A stretch of 64,000 nucleotides of DNA, from the NCBI RefSeq assembly GCF_023273855.1, contig NZ_CP096884.1:1550001-1614000 (forward strand), written 5' to 3'. This DNA is from Seonamhaeicola sp. ML3. Its GTDB lineage: Bacteria; Bacteroidota; Bacteroidia; Flavobacteriales; Flavobacteriaceae. The notes under the pieces were generated by a model. It saw nothing but the letters and a program-made list of their open reading frames with translations, was not told where the DNA came from and ran no database searches. The position numbers and the translations under genes are program-made. This document shows, one piece after another, positions 28,007-35,713 of this stretch. Positions within the stretch are counted from its first letter, which is position 1, and each line of letters starts with the position of its first letter.

Positions 28007-29671
28007 CTATGGATTAACTTGCTCAGGTTCAGTAGTAAACAGTTTTAGAACCATTCTTTTTTCTGTTGCAGAACTATTGCTTCCATGTAAAATTGTTCCT
28101 CTTGGTGTAATTACGGATACTGAAGGAACTTGAGTAATATCATCGGTACTATTAAGTATTTCGGAGTTCCTTACAATATTTACATTACTAGAAAGTACTA
28201 GACCTATTTTAGTATTCGTTGAATCTTTTTGTAAAATGTTATTAAGATGTTCGGTAAGCCTTATTTTATACTTGTAGCTTCCATTGTTGTCTTTTAATCT
28301 TTGTCCTAAATGAAGTACTTTTGAAAAAAAGGGTTGTCCGGAATTTTCAGAAGGGTCAATTAAGTAATCTATGGTTGGGATGTTGTTTTTTATATCGTAA
28401 GCATAAATTCTGTCGAACCTATGGTATGTAGTGTCTACAGGTGTTATGGTTGAAGTTTCGTCTTCGTAAACTAATAAGTAAGCTTCGTTTATAAGTTTGT
28501 TAAGGATAAAGTCTCCAGTGGTTTCTTCTTGTAAAAAAGTGTTATTCCCATTAGGAATTCTAAAATCGTCTATAAAATTATCCAAATCTTCGGGTGTTGG
28601 AAATAAGTCTACCACAGCCATAGAGCCTTCCATACCCTTTAAGAACAATTTATCATCTCCTTCACTTTGATTGCCATTATTGAGTGTCCTACTAAAGTCA
28701 TTGATAAATGCATTCAGTCTATTACCAGAAAAATTTAAGGTGTAAGTATCCTGAACTCTACCTGTATTTCCACCTATGATATCTCTGGTATAGTGAAGTG
28801 TAACCTTGGCATCTGCGGAGGCCAGGTTCAACATCATTAAACTGCCATTGGCGTTCACTGCTTCTGCCTTCATATACAAACCTCTAAAGAAGTTGTTAAA
28901 ATTGTTGGCGTTGCTTAATTCTGGTTGCCCATTTTTGCTAATCAAGGTGTTTTGCCAAAATGTACTGTCGAGTTTAATTCTTATTGCTGGTACAGACCTT
29001 GTTGTATCTGCAGCTACAACAGTTATTACCGCTGTACTGTCAGGTTTAAAAGTAGTTTCACTCAATAAGTCTCCCCTAAAGTCATCAAAGTTTATTTGAG
29101 AGCTGTTGGTAAGAGCCAAATTATCTGTAGAGGCAGTATTTGCGTTTGAAAAATAACTCTGACTAGCATTTAAATTATCGGGGTTAATATTTCTTAGAAA
29201 GTAATTGTTCTGATAGACTGATAGTTTGATAGGAGCCTCTTGGTCTCCATAAATCGAATCTAACTCGTACTCTGCAAAACCTACAGAACCTTGGTTAGCA
29301 ATTCTACTAAAATATGGGATACTCAAGACGACCGAATCTAAAACAGGATTATCTCCAAATACATTTGGCCTGGTAGAAGTGGGGAATGATGTTGGGCTAA
29401 CCTGAGCTACAATACTTGCCGAAGTAGCACCAAATTCAGGGTCGTTAAAGTAACCGAGTAAATTAGCAGGTAAATTATTGATTTGTACGGCATCTAATTT
29501 TTTATTGTAAGACACTATTTTTGGAAACAGTGAATCAATAACAAAATTAGCATTGTCTTTGCCTAGTACAGCACTATCGATTTCGTAAAAGTCTTTGTCG
29601 CAAGCAACAAAAGACATCATAAGTATAAGAATGGCAACAGGCTTTCTTAGAGCTTTTGTGGTCTTTTTCAT
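28007..29671 (-). CDS. DUF4270 lipoprotein
   Basis: 554 residues. A lipoprotein signal ends at a Cys in MMSFVACDKD. The rest is beta-rich with the features I associate with DUF4270: an N-terminal stretch after FPKIVSYNKKLDAVQINNLPA, DNPVLDSVVLSIPY, a central LFLKGMEGSMAVVDLF, and a C-terminal TPRGTILHGSNS. DUF4270 is confined to Bacteroidota and recurs next to the short glycogen-synthase-like gene, which is 22 nt upstream here. The two are almost certainly one transcript. Its function is unknown; surface or periplasmic attachment is likely from the lipid anchor. Confidence 0.82.
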   Translation of the reverse strand: MKKTTKALRKPVAILILMMSFVACDKDFYEIDSAVLGKDNANFVIDSLFPKIVSYNKKLDAVQINNLPANLLGYFNDPEFGATSASIVAQVSPTSFPTSTRPNVFGDNPVLDSVVLSIPYFSRIANQGSVGFAEYELDSIYGDQEAPIKLSVYQNNYFLRNINPDNLNASQSYFSNANTASTDNLALTNSSQINFDDFRGDLLSETTFKPDSTAVITVVAADTTRSVPAIRIKLDSTFWQNTLISKNGQPELSNANNFNNFFRGLYMKAEAVNANGSLMMLNLASADAKVTLHYTRDIIGGNTGRVQDTYTLNFSGNRLNAFINDFSRTLNNGNQSEGDDKLFLKGMEGSMAVVDLFPTPEDLDNFIDDFRIPNGNNTFLQEETTGDFILNKLINEAYLLVYEDETSTITPVDTTYHRFDRIYAYDIKNNIPTIDYLIDPSENSGQPFFSKVLHLGQRLKDNNGSYKYKIRLTEHLNNILQKDSTNTKIGLVLSSNVNIVRNSEILNSTDDITQVPSVSVITPRGTILHGSNSSATEKRMVLKLFTTEPEQVNP

Positions 29672-29693
29672 AGATATTTGAAGAAAGATTGGG

Positions 29694-30503
29694 TTAGCTT
29701 AAAACGGCATCATTAACAAATGTTGTATAAGCTTCACCAAATTCATCTCTGTTTTGATATTCCAAAATAGGCTTTTCAGATGCTTTTATGTAGGTTTCCA
29801 AATCTTCAGATATATCTTCAGATCCTATAATAAGAGCGTCTGAATAATCAACAGCAATCTTCATTAAATTATTGTATGTAGGCTCTTCTAATACTTTAAT
29901 CGCATCATCGTTAATGTTGTCAAATTTAACTTTATTAACCATGTCTTTATTTAAAGTATTGTTAAAACTTTGATTGTAGACCGAAGTAATAATTTTACTC
30001 TCGTTGAACAGAGGTTCGTCTTTATAGTATTCTTTTAAATACACCGGTAATAACGAGGCTAACCAACCATGTACATGTATTACATCTGGTGACCAATTTA
30101 ATTTCTTAACAGTTTCTATAACGCCTTTGGCAAAGAAAATAGCACGCTCATCATTATCAGAAAACAATTCGCCATCTTCATCTGTAAGTGTAGCTTTTCT
30201 TTTAAAATATTCGTCGTTGTCTATGAAGTAAACTTGTATGCGTTCTTTTGGAATAGATGCCACCTTAATAATGAGTGGCATATCTAAATCGTTTATAACT
30301 AAGTTAATTCCCGAGAGTCTTATAACTTCATGTAATTGGTGTCTTCTTTCGTTTATATTTCCATATCTTGGCATGAAAATCCTAATCTGTCCACCTTGTT
30401 GATTTACAAGTCTTGGTGCTTCGAACGACATTGAAGAAATTTCGGTTTCAGGTAAATAAGGAACTACTTCAGATGATACATACAATATCCTCTTATCTTT
30501 CAT
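29694..30503 (-). CDS. Half-length glycogen/starch synthase-like protein (GT5 N-terminal domain only)
   Basis: 269 residues against ~480 for full glycogen synthase. It matches the N-terminal Rossmann domain of GT5 enzymes (ILYVSSEVVPYLPE, IRIFMPRYGNINERRHQLHEV, DVIHVHGWLASLLPVYLKEYY). The ADP-glucose-binding KTGGL motif that should follow VVPY is replaced by LPETEISSM, and the whole C-terminal domain with the nucleotide-binding site is missing. Reading frames around it show no remnant of the second half, so this is a stable short form rather than a fresh truncation. It is followed 22 nt later by the DUF4270 lipoprotein gene. It is often annotated as glycogen synthase, but catalysis on its own is unlikely. 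Confidence 0.8.
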   Translation of the reverse strand: MKDKRILYVSSEVVPYLPETEISSMSFEAPRLVNQQGGQIRIFMPRYGNINERRHQLHEVIRLSGINLVINDLDMPLIIKVASIPKERIQVYFIDNDEYFKRKATLTDEDGELFSDNDERAIFFAKGVIETVKKLNWSPDVIHVHGWLASLLPVYLKEYYKDEPLFNESKIITSVYNQSFNNTLNKDMVNKVKFDNINDDAIKVLEEPTYNNLMKIAVDYSDALIIGSEDISEDLETYIKASEKPILEYQNRDEFGEAYTTFVNDAVLS

Positions 30504-30518
30504 ATGTTTGTTTTTGTT

Positions 30519-30533
30519 GGCTTTTAAAAAGCC
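30519..30533 (-). repeat. Short inverted repeat in the leader of the half-synthase gene
   Basis: GGCTTTTAAAAAGCC can pair over 7 bp and lies 16 nt before the ATG on the - strand. There is no T run placed to make it a terminator. A leader hairpin or protein site is possible, but the evidence is only the symmetry. Confidence 0.25.
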
Positions 30534-30632
30534 ATTTAACTAGCGTTTAACGATTTCTATTTTAAAGAGAAATTTTGAAAAGCTCGGTTTTTAAAACAAG
30601 TCTCACGTTACTAATTCAAAATAAAAAACACG

Positions 30633-30640
30633 CAAAAGTA
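30633..30640 (-). promoter_or_regulatory. -7 element TACTTTTG for the half-synthase/DUF4270 operon
   Basis: On the - strand this is an exact TAnnTTTG match, 130 nt before the ATG at 30503. It is divergent from the panC promoter candidate 32 nt away. No properly spaced -33 TTG was found. Confidence 0.45.
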
Positions 30641-30671
30641 CAAAAATTTATGCAAATTGACTGTAAAATCT

Positions 30672-30679
30672 TAAGTTTG
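30672..30679 (+). promoter_or_regulatory. -7 element TAAGTTTG for panC
   Basis: An exact TAnnTTTG match 24 nt before the GTG start of panC. An upstream TTG at 30657-30659 is only 12 nt away, shorter than the usual 17-23 nt, so only the -7 box is claimed. Confidence 0.5.
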
Positions 30680-30703
30680 CAGGCGTTAATTTTTTATTAA
30701 AAA

Positions 30704-31555
30704 GTGGAGGTTTACTCAGAAAAAAAGCAAATATCAAAAGCAATATCGCTTCTAAAATCAAAAAAAGGGTCGGTAGGTTTAGTGCCTACTATGGGAGCAT
30801 TGCACCGAGGGCATTTGGCATTGGTCGAACGTGCTTTAGAAAACAATAGTCACGTTGTTGTAAGCGTTTTTGTAAATCCTACTCAATTTGATAATGAAGA
30901 TGATTTAGAAAAATATCCAAGAACTCTAGATGAGGATGTTGCGCTTTTAAGTACGCTATCAAAGGAAAGAATTCTTGTTTATGCTCCTACTGTTGATGAT
31001 ATTTATGAAGGTAACACGGTTTCGGAAAAATTTGATTTTGATGGACTAGAGTTCGAAATGGAAGGAAGATTCCGCAATGGCCATTTTGATGGTGTTGGAA
31101 CTATTGTAAAGCGTTTATTTGAAATCATAACGCCAAATAATGCCTATTTTGGGGAAAAAGATTTTCAACAATTGCAAATCATAAAAAAGCTTGTAGAGAA
31201 GTGTCATATCCCTGTGAACATTATTGGTTTCCCCATATACAGAGAATCTACAGGATTGGCTATGAGTTCTCGAAACACCAGATTAAAACCAGAGTATCTA
31301 GAGGTGTCTCCATTCATACATAAAACTTTAATAGCTGCTAAAAAAAGATTTGGCACAGAAAGTGCTAATAAAGTTACGGAATGGGTTAAAAATCAGTTTT
31401 ATAACCATGATTTGTTAGATCTTGAGTATTTTATTATTGCCGATACAGAAACCCTGAAACCAACAAAAAGAAAATCCAGTAAAAAAACATACAGAGCCTT
31501 TATAGCTGTGTATGCAGGTGATATTAGATTGATAGATAATATCGCTTTAAATTAA
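30704..31555 (+). CDS. panC: Pantothenate synthetase
   Basis: 283 residues from a GTG start. It joins pantoate and beta-alanine with ATP to give pantothenate, the coenzyme A precursor. Class motifs are intact: [15 protein letters not shown] (HxGH-type site), [34 protein letters not shown], and [10 protein letters not shown] (KMSKS-like region). No ATG lies early enough to include the first beta strand, which supports GTG. panD, which supplies beta-alanine, starts 13 nt downstream, so the two steps of the branch are together. Length is normal for the family. Confidence 0.97.
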   Translation: MEVYSEKKQISKAISLLKSKKGSVGLVPTMGALHRGHLALVERALENNSHVVVSVFVNPTQFDNEDDLEKYPRTLDEDVALLSTLSKERILVYAPTVDDIYEGNTVSEKFDFDGLEFEMEGRFRNGHFDGVGTIVKRLFEIITPNNAYFGEKDFQQLQIIKKLVEKCHIPVNIIGFPIYRESTGLAMSSRNTRLKPEYLEVSPFIHKTLIAAKKRFGTESANKVTEWVKNQFYNHDLLDLEYFIIADTETLKPTKRKSSKKTYRAFIAVYAGDIRLIDNIALN

Positions 31556-31556
31556 T

Positions 31557-31564
31557 TATCTTTG
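31557..31564 (+). promoter_or_regulatory. -7 element TATCTTTG for panD, 4 nt before the ATG
   Basis: This exact TAnnTTTG match starts 1 nt after the panC stop codon and ends 4 nt before the panD ATG. If used, transcription would begin at or very near the start codon, giving a leaderless panD message in addition to read-through from panC. Confidence 0.45.
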
Positions 31565-31568
31565 CCGC

Positions 31569-31919
31569 ATGCAAATTCACGTTGTAAAATCGAAAATTCA
31601 TAGGGTTAAATGCACAGGTGCAGACCTTAACTATATTGGTAGTATTACTATTGATGAAGATTTAATGGACGCCGCTAACATCATTCAAGGTGAAAAGGTT
31701 CAAATTGTAAATAATGACAATGGTGAACGTTTAGAAACCTATTGTATCCCCGGACCACGAAAAAGTGGAGAAATCACGCTTAATGGTGCCGCTGCTAGAA
31801 AGGTTTCTGTAGGCGATACACTCATTTTAATTACCTATGCCATGATGGATATAGAAGAGGCTAAAGTTTTTAAACCATCTTTAGTATTTCCAGACGAAGC
31901 CACAAACTTATTAAAGTAG
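31569..31919 (+). CDS. panD: Aspartate 1-decarboxylase proenzyme
   Basis: 116 residues, usual length. It makes beta-alanine from aspartate for pantothenate synthesis. The proenzyme cuts itself between Gly24 and Ser25 (in YIGSITID) to form the pyruvoyl cofactor at the new N-terminus. Other conserved pieces are [14 protein letters not shown], the region [20 protein letters not shown], and the C-terminal [10 protein letters not shown]. It is 13 nt after panC and 7 nt before the next gene. Nothing unusual in the protein. Confidence 0.97.
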   Translation: MQIHVVKSKIHRVKCTGADLNYIGSITIDEDLMDAANIIQGEKVQIVNNDNGERLETYCIPGPRKSGEITLNGAAARKVSVGDTLILITYAMMDIEEAKVFKPSLVFPDEATNLLK

Positions 31920-31926
31920 TATTTTT

Positions 31927-32886
31927 TTGAATTCTAAAATAAAGCGCATACTAAAAATCATACTCCCACTTTTTTTGGGAGTTTTTTTAGTCTGGTATTC
32001 CTTGTCTAAAGTATCCATAGAAGAACTTCTGGTTTATTTAAAACAATCTAATTATTGGTGGATTATTTTAGGAATGTTTTTAGGGTTACTCAGTCACCTA
32101 TCTAGAGCGTATAGATGGCGCTTTCAACTAGAGCCAATGGGGCATAACATAAAGTTGGGTAATAGTATTATGGCTGTTTTTGCTACTTACCTAATCAATT
32201 ATACAATTCCTAGAGCAGGTGAAGTAGCTAGAGCTTCAATATTAACTAATTATGAAAACGTGCCATTCGAAAAAGGTTTTGGTACCATTGTAGCAGAAAG
32301 GATTGCCGATTTAATTATTATGCTCGGCATTATAACCATAACACTCTTTTTACAGTTCGATTTCATTTATGCATTTATAATTGAAAAGTTTGACCCTATT
32401 AAAATAATTTTTGGTCTGTTAGGTTTGGCTGTTTTGGTGTTTGTGTTTACAAGATTCATTAAAAAAAGTCAATCAGGCATAGGTTTAAAAATCAAGAATT
32501 TTACGAATGGCTTAATTGAAGGCGGACTAAGCATTTTTAAAATGGAAAAGAAATGGTCATACATTGCGCATACGTTTTTTATTTGGGGAATGTATGTACT
32601 CATGTTTTATGTAACGTCGTTAGCAATTCCAGAGTTAGAGGGTATTACAGCTGGAGCAATTCTTATAGGGTTTATCGCTGCTAGTTTTAGTATCGCTGCA
32701 ACAAATGGCGGTATTGGTTCCTATCCCTTAGCTATTTATGGTGCCTTTGCTATTTTTGGTATTCCAGAAAGCCCAAGTATTGCGTTTGGTTGGATTATGT
32801 GGGCTTCCCAAACGCTTATGATTATTGTTTTTGGAGGACTTTCTTTAATTTATCTTCCTATTTATAACAGAAGTCGAAATAACTAA
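31927..32886 (+). CDS. Flippase-like integral membrane protein (UPF0104 / AglD2 family)
   Basis: 319 residues with about eight membrane helices. Family features seen are LPLFLGVFLVWYSLSKVS at the start, SHLSRAYRWRFQLEPMG, the INYTIPRAGEVARASIL motif (PRAGE is the hallmark), GFGTIVAERIADL, and a C-terminal GGIGSYPLAIYG. Members of this family (lysylphosphatidylglycerol synthase membrane region, PF03706) are thought to flip lipids; this one lacks the soluble aminoacyl-transferase domain. The start is TTG, 7 nt after panD; the next ATG would delete the first helix. The substrate is unknown. Confidence 0.85.
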   Translation: MNSKIKRILKIILPLFLGVFLVWYSLSKVSIEELLVYLKQSNYWWIILGMFLGLLSHLSRAYRWRFQLEPMGHNIKLGNSIMAVFATYLINYTIPRAGEVARASILTNYENVPFEKGFGTIVAERIADLIIMLGIITITLFLQFDFIYAFIIEKFDPIKIIFGLLGLAVLVFVFTRFIKKSQSGIGLKIKNFTNGLIEGGLSIFKMEKKWSYIAHTFFIWGMYVLMFYVTSLAIPELEGITAGAILIGFIAASFSIAATNGGIGSYPLAIYGAFAIFGIPESPSIAFGWIMWASQTLMIIVFGGLSLIYLPIYNRSRNN

Positions 32887-32959
32887 AATCTCAAAATAGA
32901 TACAAGATTTTTTAATCTGTTTCTTTATTCATTACTTTAGTGTTTAAAATCTACTATTC

Positions 32960-34108
32960 ATGAGGATAATTTGTTCCGTTTTTTTGCTTTTGATTGCTTT
33001 CTCTGGTTCAGAAGCACAGGTTAAATATGAAAATTTCCCATCTTCAATTTTAGGTGAAGAACGACAGATTAAGATTCAACTACCTCGAGGATACGAATCT
33101 AACTTAGAAAAAACATACCCGTTATTTATCGTTTTTGATGGCGATTACCTGTTTGAGGCCGTTGCCGGGAATGCAGATTATTATTCCTATTGGGAAGACA
33201 TGCCAGAGGCAATAGTAGTGGGTATAAACCAGATTGATAAACGCTACGACGATTGTTTATACTCAGAGCAAAATTCCTTGCCCATTGAGACAGGAGCTAG
33301 TTTTTTTGAGTTCGTTGGCTCAGAACTAATATCTCATATCGAAAAGAATTATAGAGTAGCAGATTTTAGGATAGCTGTTGGCCATGGAGAAACAGCGAAC
33401 TTTATAAATTATTATTTATTGAAGGCTAACCCAATTTTTAAGGCCTACATAGTTATTAGTCCTGAGTTGGCACCCCATATGCTGGATTATCTCCCGGAAA
33501 GGTTAAGTGAAATTGAGTCAAAAATATTTTATTGTTTAGCGCAAACCAAAAACGATTCGAAATCTATCACCCAGATGACCGAGGCCTTACATGCCGATAT
33601 TTCTACAATAGAAAACGAGACATTTACTTATAATTTTAAGAGTTTTGAAGGGCCATCTCATTATTCTGTACCAGCACATGCGTTACCTAGTGCTTTTGAA
33701 AGTATCTTCAAGGTTTTTCAGCCTATTTCAAGACAGGAATATAAAGAAACCATTTTGGAATTAGAAGGTTCTCCCGTCGAGTACTTAGTTAAAAAATATA
33801 CTACCATAAATGAACTTTTTGGAATACAGAAAGGCATATTAATTAACGATTTTAAAGCCATTGCTGCAGCCATTGAGAAAACAGATCAATATCAGTATTA
33901 CGAAGAATTAGGTAAAATGGCTAGAAAAGAATATCCAGAAGCACTTTTAGGGAGTTATTATTTGGCTAGATTTTATGAAGAGGCAGGGGAACCTAAAAAA
34001 GCTATGCGAACTTATCAATCGGCTTATTTGCTGGATGAAATCGCTGGGCTAACCAAAGACTTAATGTTAGAAAGAGCCGATGATATTAAACGAGATTTTG
34101 GATATTAA
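32960..34108 (+). CDS. Esterase-D/enterochelin-esterase-fold protein with nucleophile Ser replaced by Gly
   Basis: 382 residues with a signal peptide (~1-20). The alpha/beta-hydrolase domain of the PF00756 type occupies ~25-265 (QIKIQLPRGYESN, PLFIVFDGDYLF, AIVVGINQIDKRYDD). The nucleophile elbow, normally GHSxx, reads AVGHGETANF, so Gly143 is where Ser is expected. The His near the domain end is kept (GPSHYSV, His234). A helical C-terminal part with a TPR-like pair (YYLARFYEEAGEPKKAMRTYQSAY) follows. It therefore may bind rather than hydrolyse its ligand. The stop overlaps radA's start by one base. The fold is fairly sure, loss of activity is inferred from one residue. Confidence 0.75.
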   Translation: MRIICSVFLLLIAFSGSEAQVKYENFPSSILGEERQIKIQLPRGYESNLEKTYPLFIVFDGDYLFEAVAGNADYYSYWEDMPEAIVVGINQIDKRYDDCLYSEQNSLPIETGASFFEFVGSELISHIEKNYRVADFRIAVGHGETANFINYYLLKANPIFKAYIVISPELAPHMLDYLPERLSEIESKIFYCLAQTKNDSKSITQMTEALHADISTIENETFTYNFKSFEGPSHYSVPAHALPSAFESIFKVFQPISRQEYKETILELEGSPVEYLVKKYTTINELFGIQKGILINDFKAIAAAIEKTDQYQYYEELGKMARKEYPEALLGSYYLARFYEEAGEPKKAMRTYQSAYLLDEIAGLTKDLMLERADDIKRDFGY

Positions 34109-35466
34109 TGGCTAAAGTAAAAACGACGTTTTATTGTCAGAACTGTGGTGCTCAATATGCCAAATGGCAGGGGCAATGCAATGCGTGTAAGGAGTGGAAT
34201 ACCATTGCAGAGGAAGTCATTCAAAAACCAGAAAAAAATGATTGGAAAGTAGGTGAAGTATCTACCAAGCGGGTTTCAAAGCCATTAAAAATTAATGAAA
34301 TAGATGGCACGAGCGATTTAAGAATAGCAACCTACAATAAGGAATTTGATCGCGTTTTAGGGGGAGGTATCGTTCCTGGGTCGCTTACACTTTTAGGTGG
34401 AGAGCCGGGAATAGGAAAGAGCACTTTATTATTACAGATAGCATTGAAACTACCTTATAAGACACTTTACATTTCAGGGGAAGAAAGCCAAAAACAAATA
34501 AAAATGCGTGCAGAGCGCATTAACCCTAATAACAACAGTTGTTATATTCTAACAGAGACTAAAACACAAAATATCTTCAGGCAAATAGAAACCCTTGAAC
34601 CAGATATTGTGGTGGTAGACTCCATTCAAACCTTGCATAGCGATTATGTGGAATCCTCGGCCGGAAGTATCTCTCAAATTAAGGAGTGTACTACAGAACT
34701 TATAAAATTCGCTAAGGAAACGGCAACCCCAGTAATTCTTATAGGGCATATAACTAAAGATGGACACATAGCTGGTCCTAAAATATTGGAGCATATGGTA
34801 GATACGGTACTTCAGTTTGAAGGTGATCGTAATCATGTGTTTCGAGTTTTAAGAGCTAACAAAAATAGGTTTGGGTCTACCAACGAATTAGGCATTTATG
34901 AGATGCAAGGCACAGGTTTACGTGAAGTATCTAACCCCTCCGAAGTCTTAATTTCAAGAAAAGACGAAGAGCTTTCCGGTAACGCCATCTCTGCTACCCT
35001 TGAGGGTATGCGTCCATTAATGATAGAGGTACAAGCCCTAGTTAGCACTGCTGTTTACGGAACACCGCAACGTTCTGCTACAGGCTTTAATGCAAAGAGA
35101 CTCAATATGTTATTGGCAGTTTTAGAAAAGCGGGCTGGTTTTAGATTAGGAGCTAAAGATGTCTTCTTAAACATTACCGGAGGTATTACGGTAGATGATC
35201 CTGCTATAGATTTGGCTGTGGTTGCCGCCATTTTATCTTCAAATGAAGACGTTGCTTTACAACGCGATTTCTGTTTTGCAGCAGAAATAGGGCTTTCCGG
35301 AGAAGTTAGACCTGTACAGCGTGTAGAACAGCGTATTTTAGAGGCCGAAAAGCTGGGTTTTTCAACAATTTTTGTTTCTAAATACAACAAAATTACCCTG
35401 AGTAACACTAAAATTAAGATTCAGCTCATTTCTAAGATTGAAGATTTAGTAGATTTAATAGTTTGA
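34108..35466 (+). CDS. radA: DNA repair protein RadA
   Basis: 452 residues, full length. RadA is a RecA-related, DnaB-like motor that drives branch migration during recombinational repair. A zinc finger uses Cys10, Cys13, Cys24 and Cys27. The Walker A motif GGEPGIGKST is at 97-106. The RadA-specific KNRFG motif appears in RANKNRFGSTNELG, and the C-terminal Lon-protease-like domain (~280-452) contains TGGITVDDPAIDLAVVAAI. It starts on the TAATG overlap with the esterase-like gene, so it is probably coupled to it. No terminator with a T run follows. Confidence 0.97.
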   Translation: MAKVKTTFYCQNCGAQYAKWQGQCNACKEWNTIAEEVIQKPEKNDWKVGEVSTKRVSKPLKINEIDGTSDLRIATYNKEFDRVLGGGIVPGSLTLLGGEPGIGKSTLLLQIALKLPYKTLYISGEESQKQIKMRAERINPNNNSCYILTETKTQNIFRQIETLEPDIVVVDSIQTLHSDYVESSAGSISQIKECTTELIKFAKETATPVILIGHITKDGHIAGPKILEHMVDTVLQFEGDRNHVFRVLRANKNRFGSTNELGIYEMQGTGLREVSNPSEVLISRKDEELSGNAISATLEGMRPLMIEVQALVSTAVYGTPQRSATGFNAKRLNMLLAVLEKRAGFRLGAKDVFLNITGGITVDDPAIDLAVVAAILSSNEDVALQRDFCFAAEIGLSGEVRPVQRVEQRILEAEKLGFSTIFVSKYNKITLSNTKIKIQLISKIEDLVDLIV

Positions 35467-35593
35467 TGAAATTAATTGAGATAAATAACACATAAAAATG
35501 CATTTCGTCGATTTTTTATACATTTAATCGTTAAAAATAACCGTTTATTTTAGGTTTTCTTCTTCCTATATTATAATATTGCTTTGTAAAACA

Positions 35594-35616
35594 CCTGTAA
35601 AATAGGGTTTTACAGG
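35594..35616. repeat. Perfect 9-bp inverted repeat between radA and the T9SS gene
   Basis: CCTGTAAAA and TTTTACAGG flank a 5-nt TAGGG spacer. There is no following T run, so it is not a standard terminator. It may be a protein-binding site or an untranslated RNA hairpin. Confidence 0.4.
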
Positions 35617-35673
35617 AATAACACGTTTCTCTCAAGTGTTAGTTTAATCCAAGAACGCAAAGGTTGTTGTTTG

Positions 35674-35699
35674 GTATTAGATAGTTTGGTTTCTAATAC
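35674..35699 (+). repeat. Leader hairpin before the T9SS surface protein gene
   Basis: GTATTAGA and TCTAATAC form an 8-bp stem with a 10-nt loop, ending 14 nt before the ATG at 35714. It could affect translation or mRNA stability; the only evidence is pairing potential. Confidence 0.35.
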
Positions 35700-35713
35700 A
35701 TAACAATTAATCT

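Noticed and set aside
27957-28010. Inverted repeat ATAGTTTTTGAC / GTCAAAAACTAT between DUF4270 and glmS
   Set aside because: The spacer is about 31 nt, the arms are AT-rich, and there is no T run in the right place; one arm also overlaps the DUF4270 stop region. Too weak to call a terminator.
29694-30503. Half glycogen synthase as a recent frameshift or pseudogene
   Set aside because: The gene ends cleanly, no second-half remnant follows, and it keeps its usual DUF4270 neighbour.
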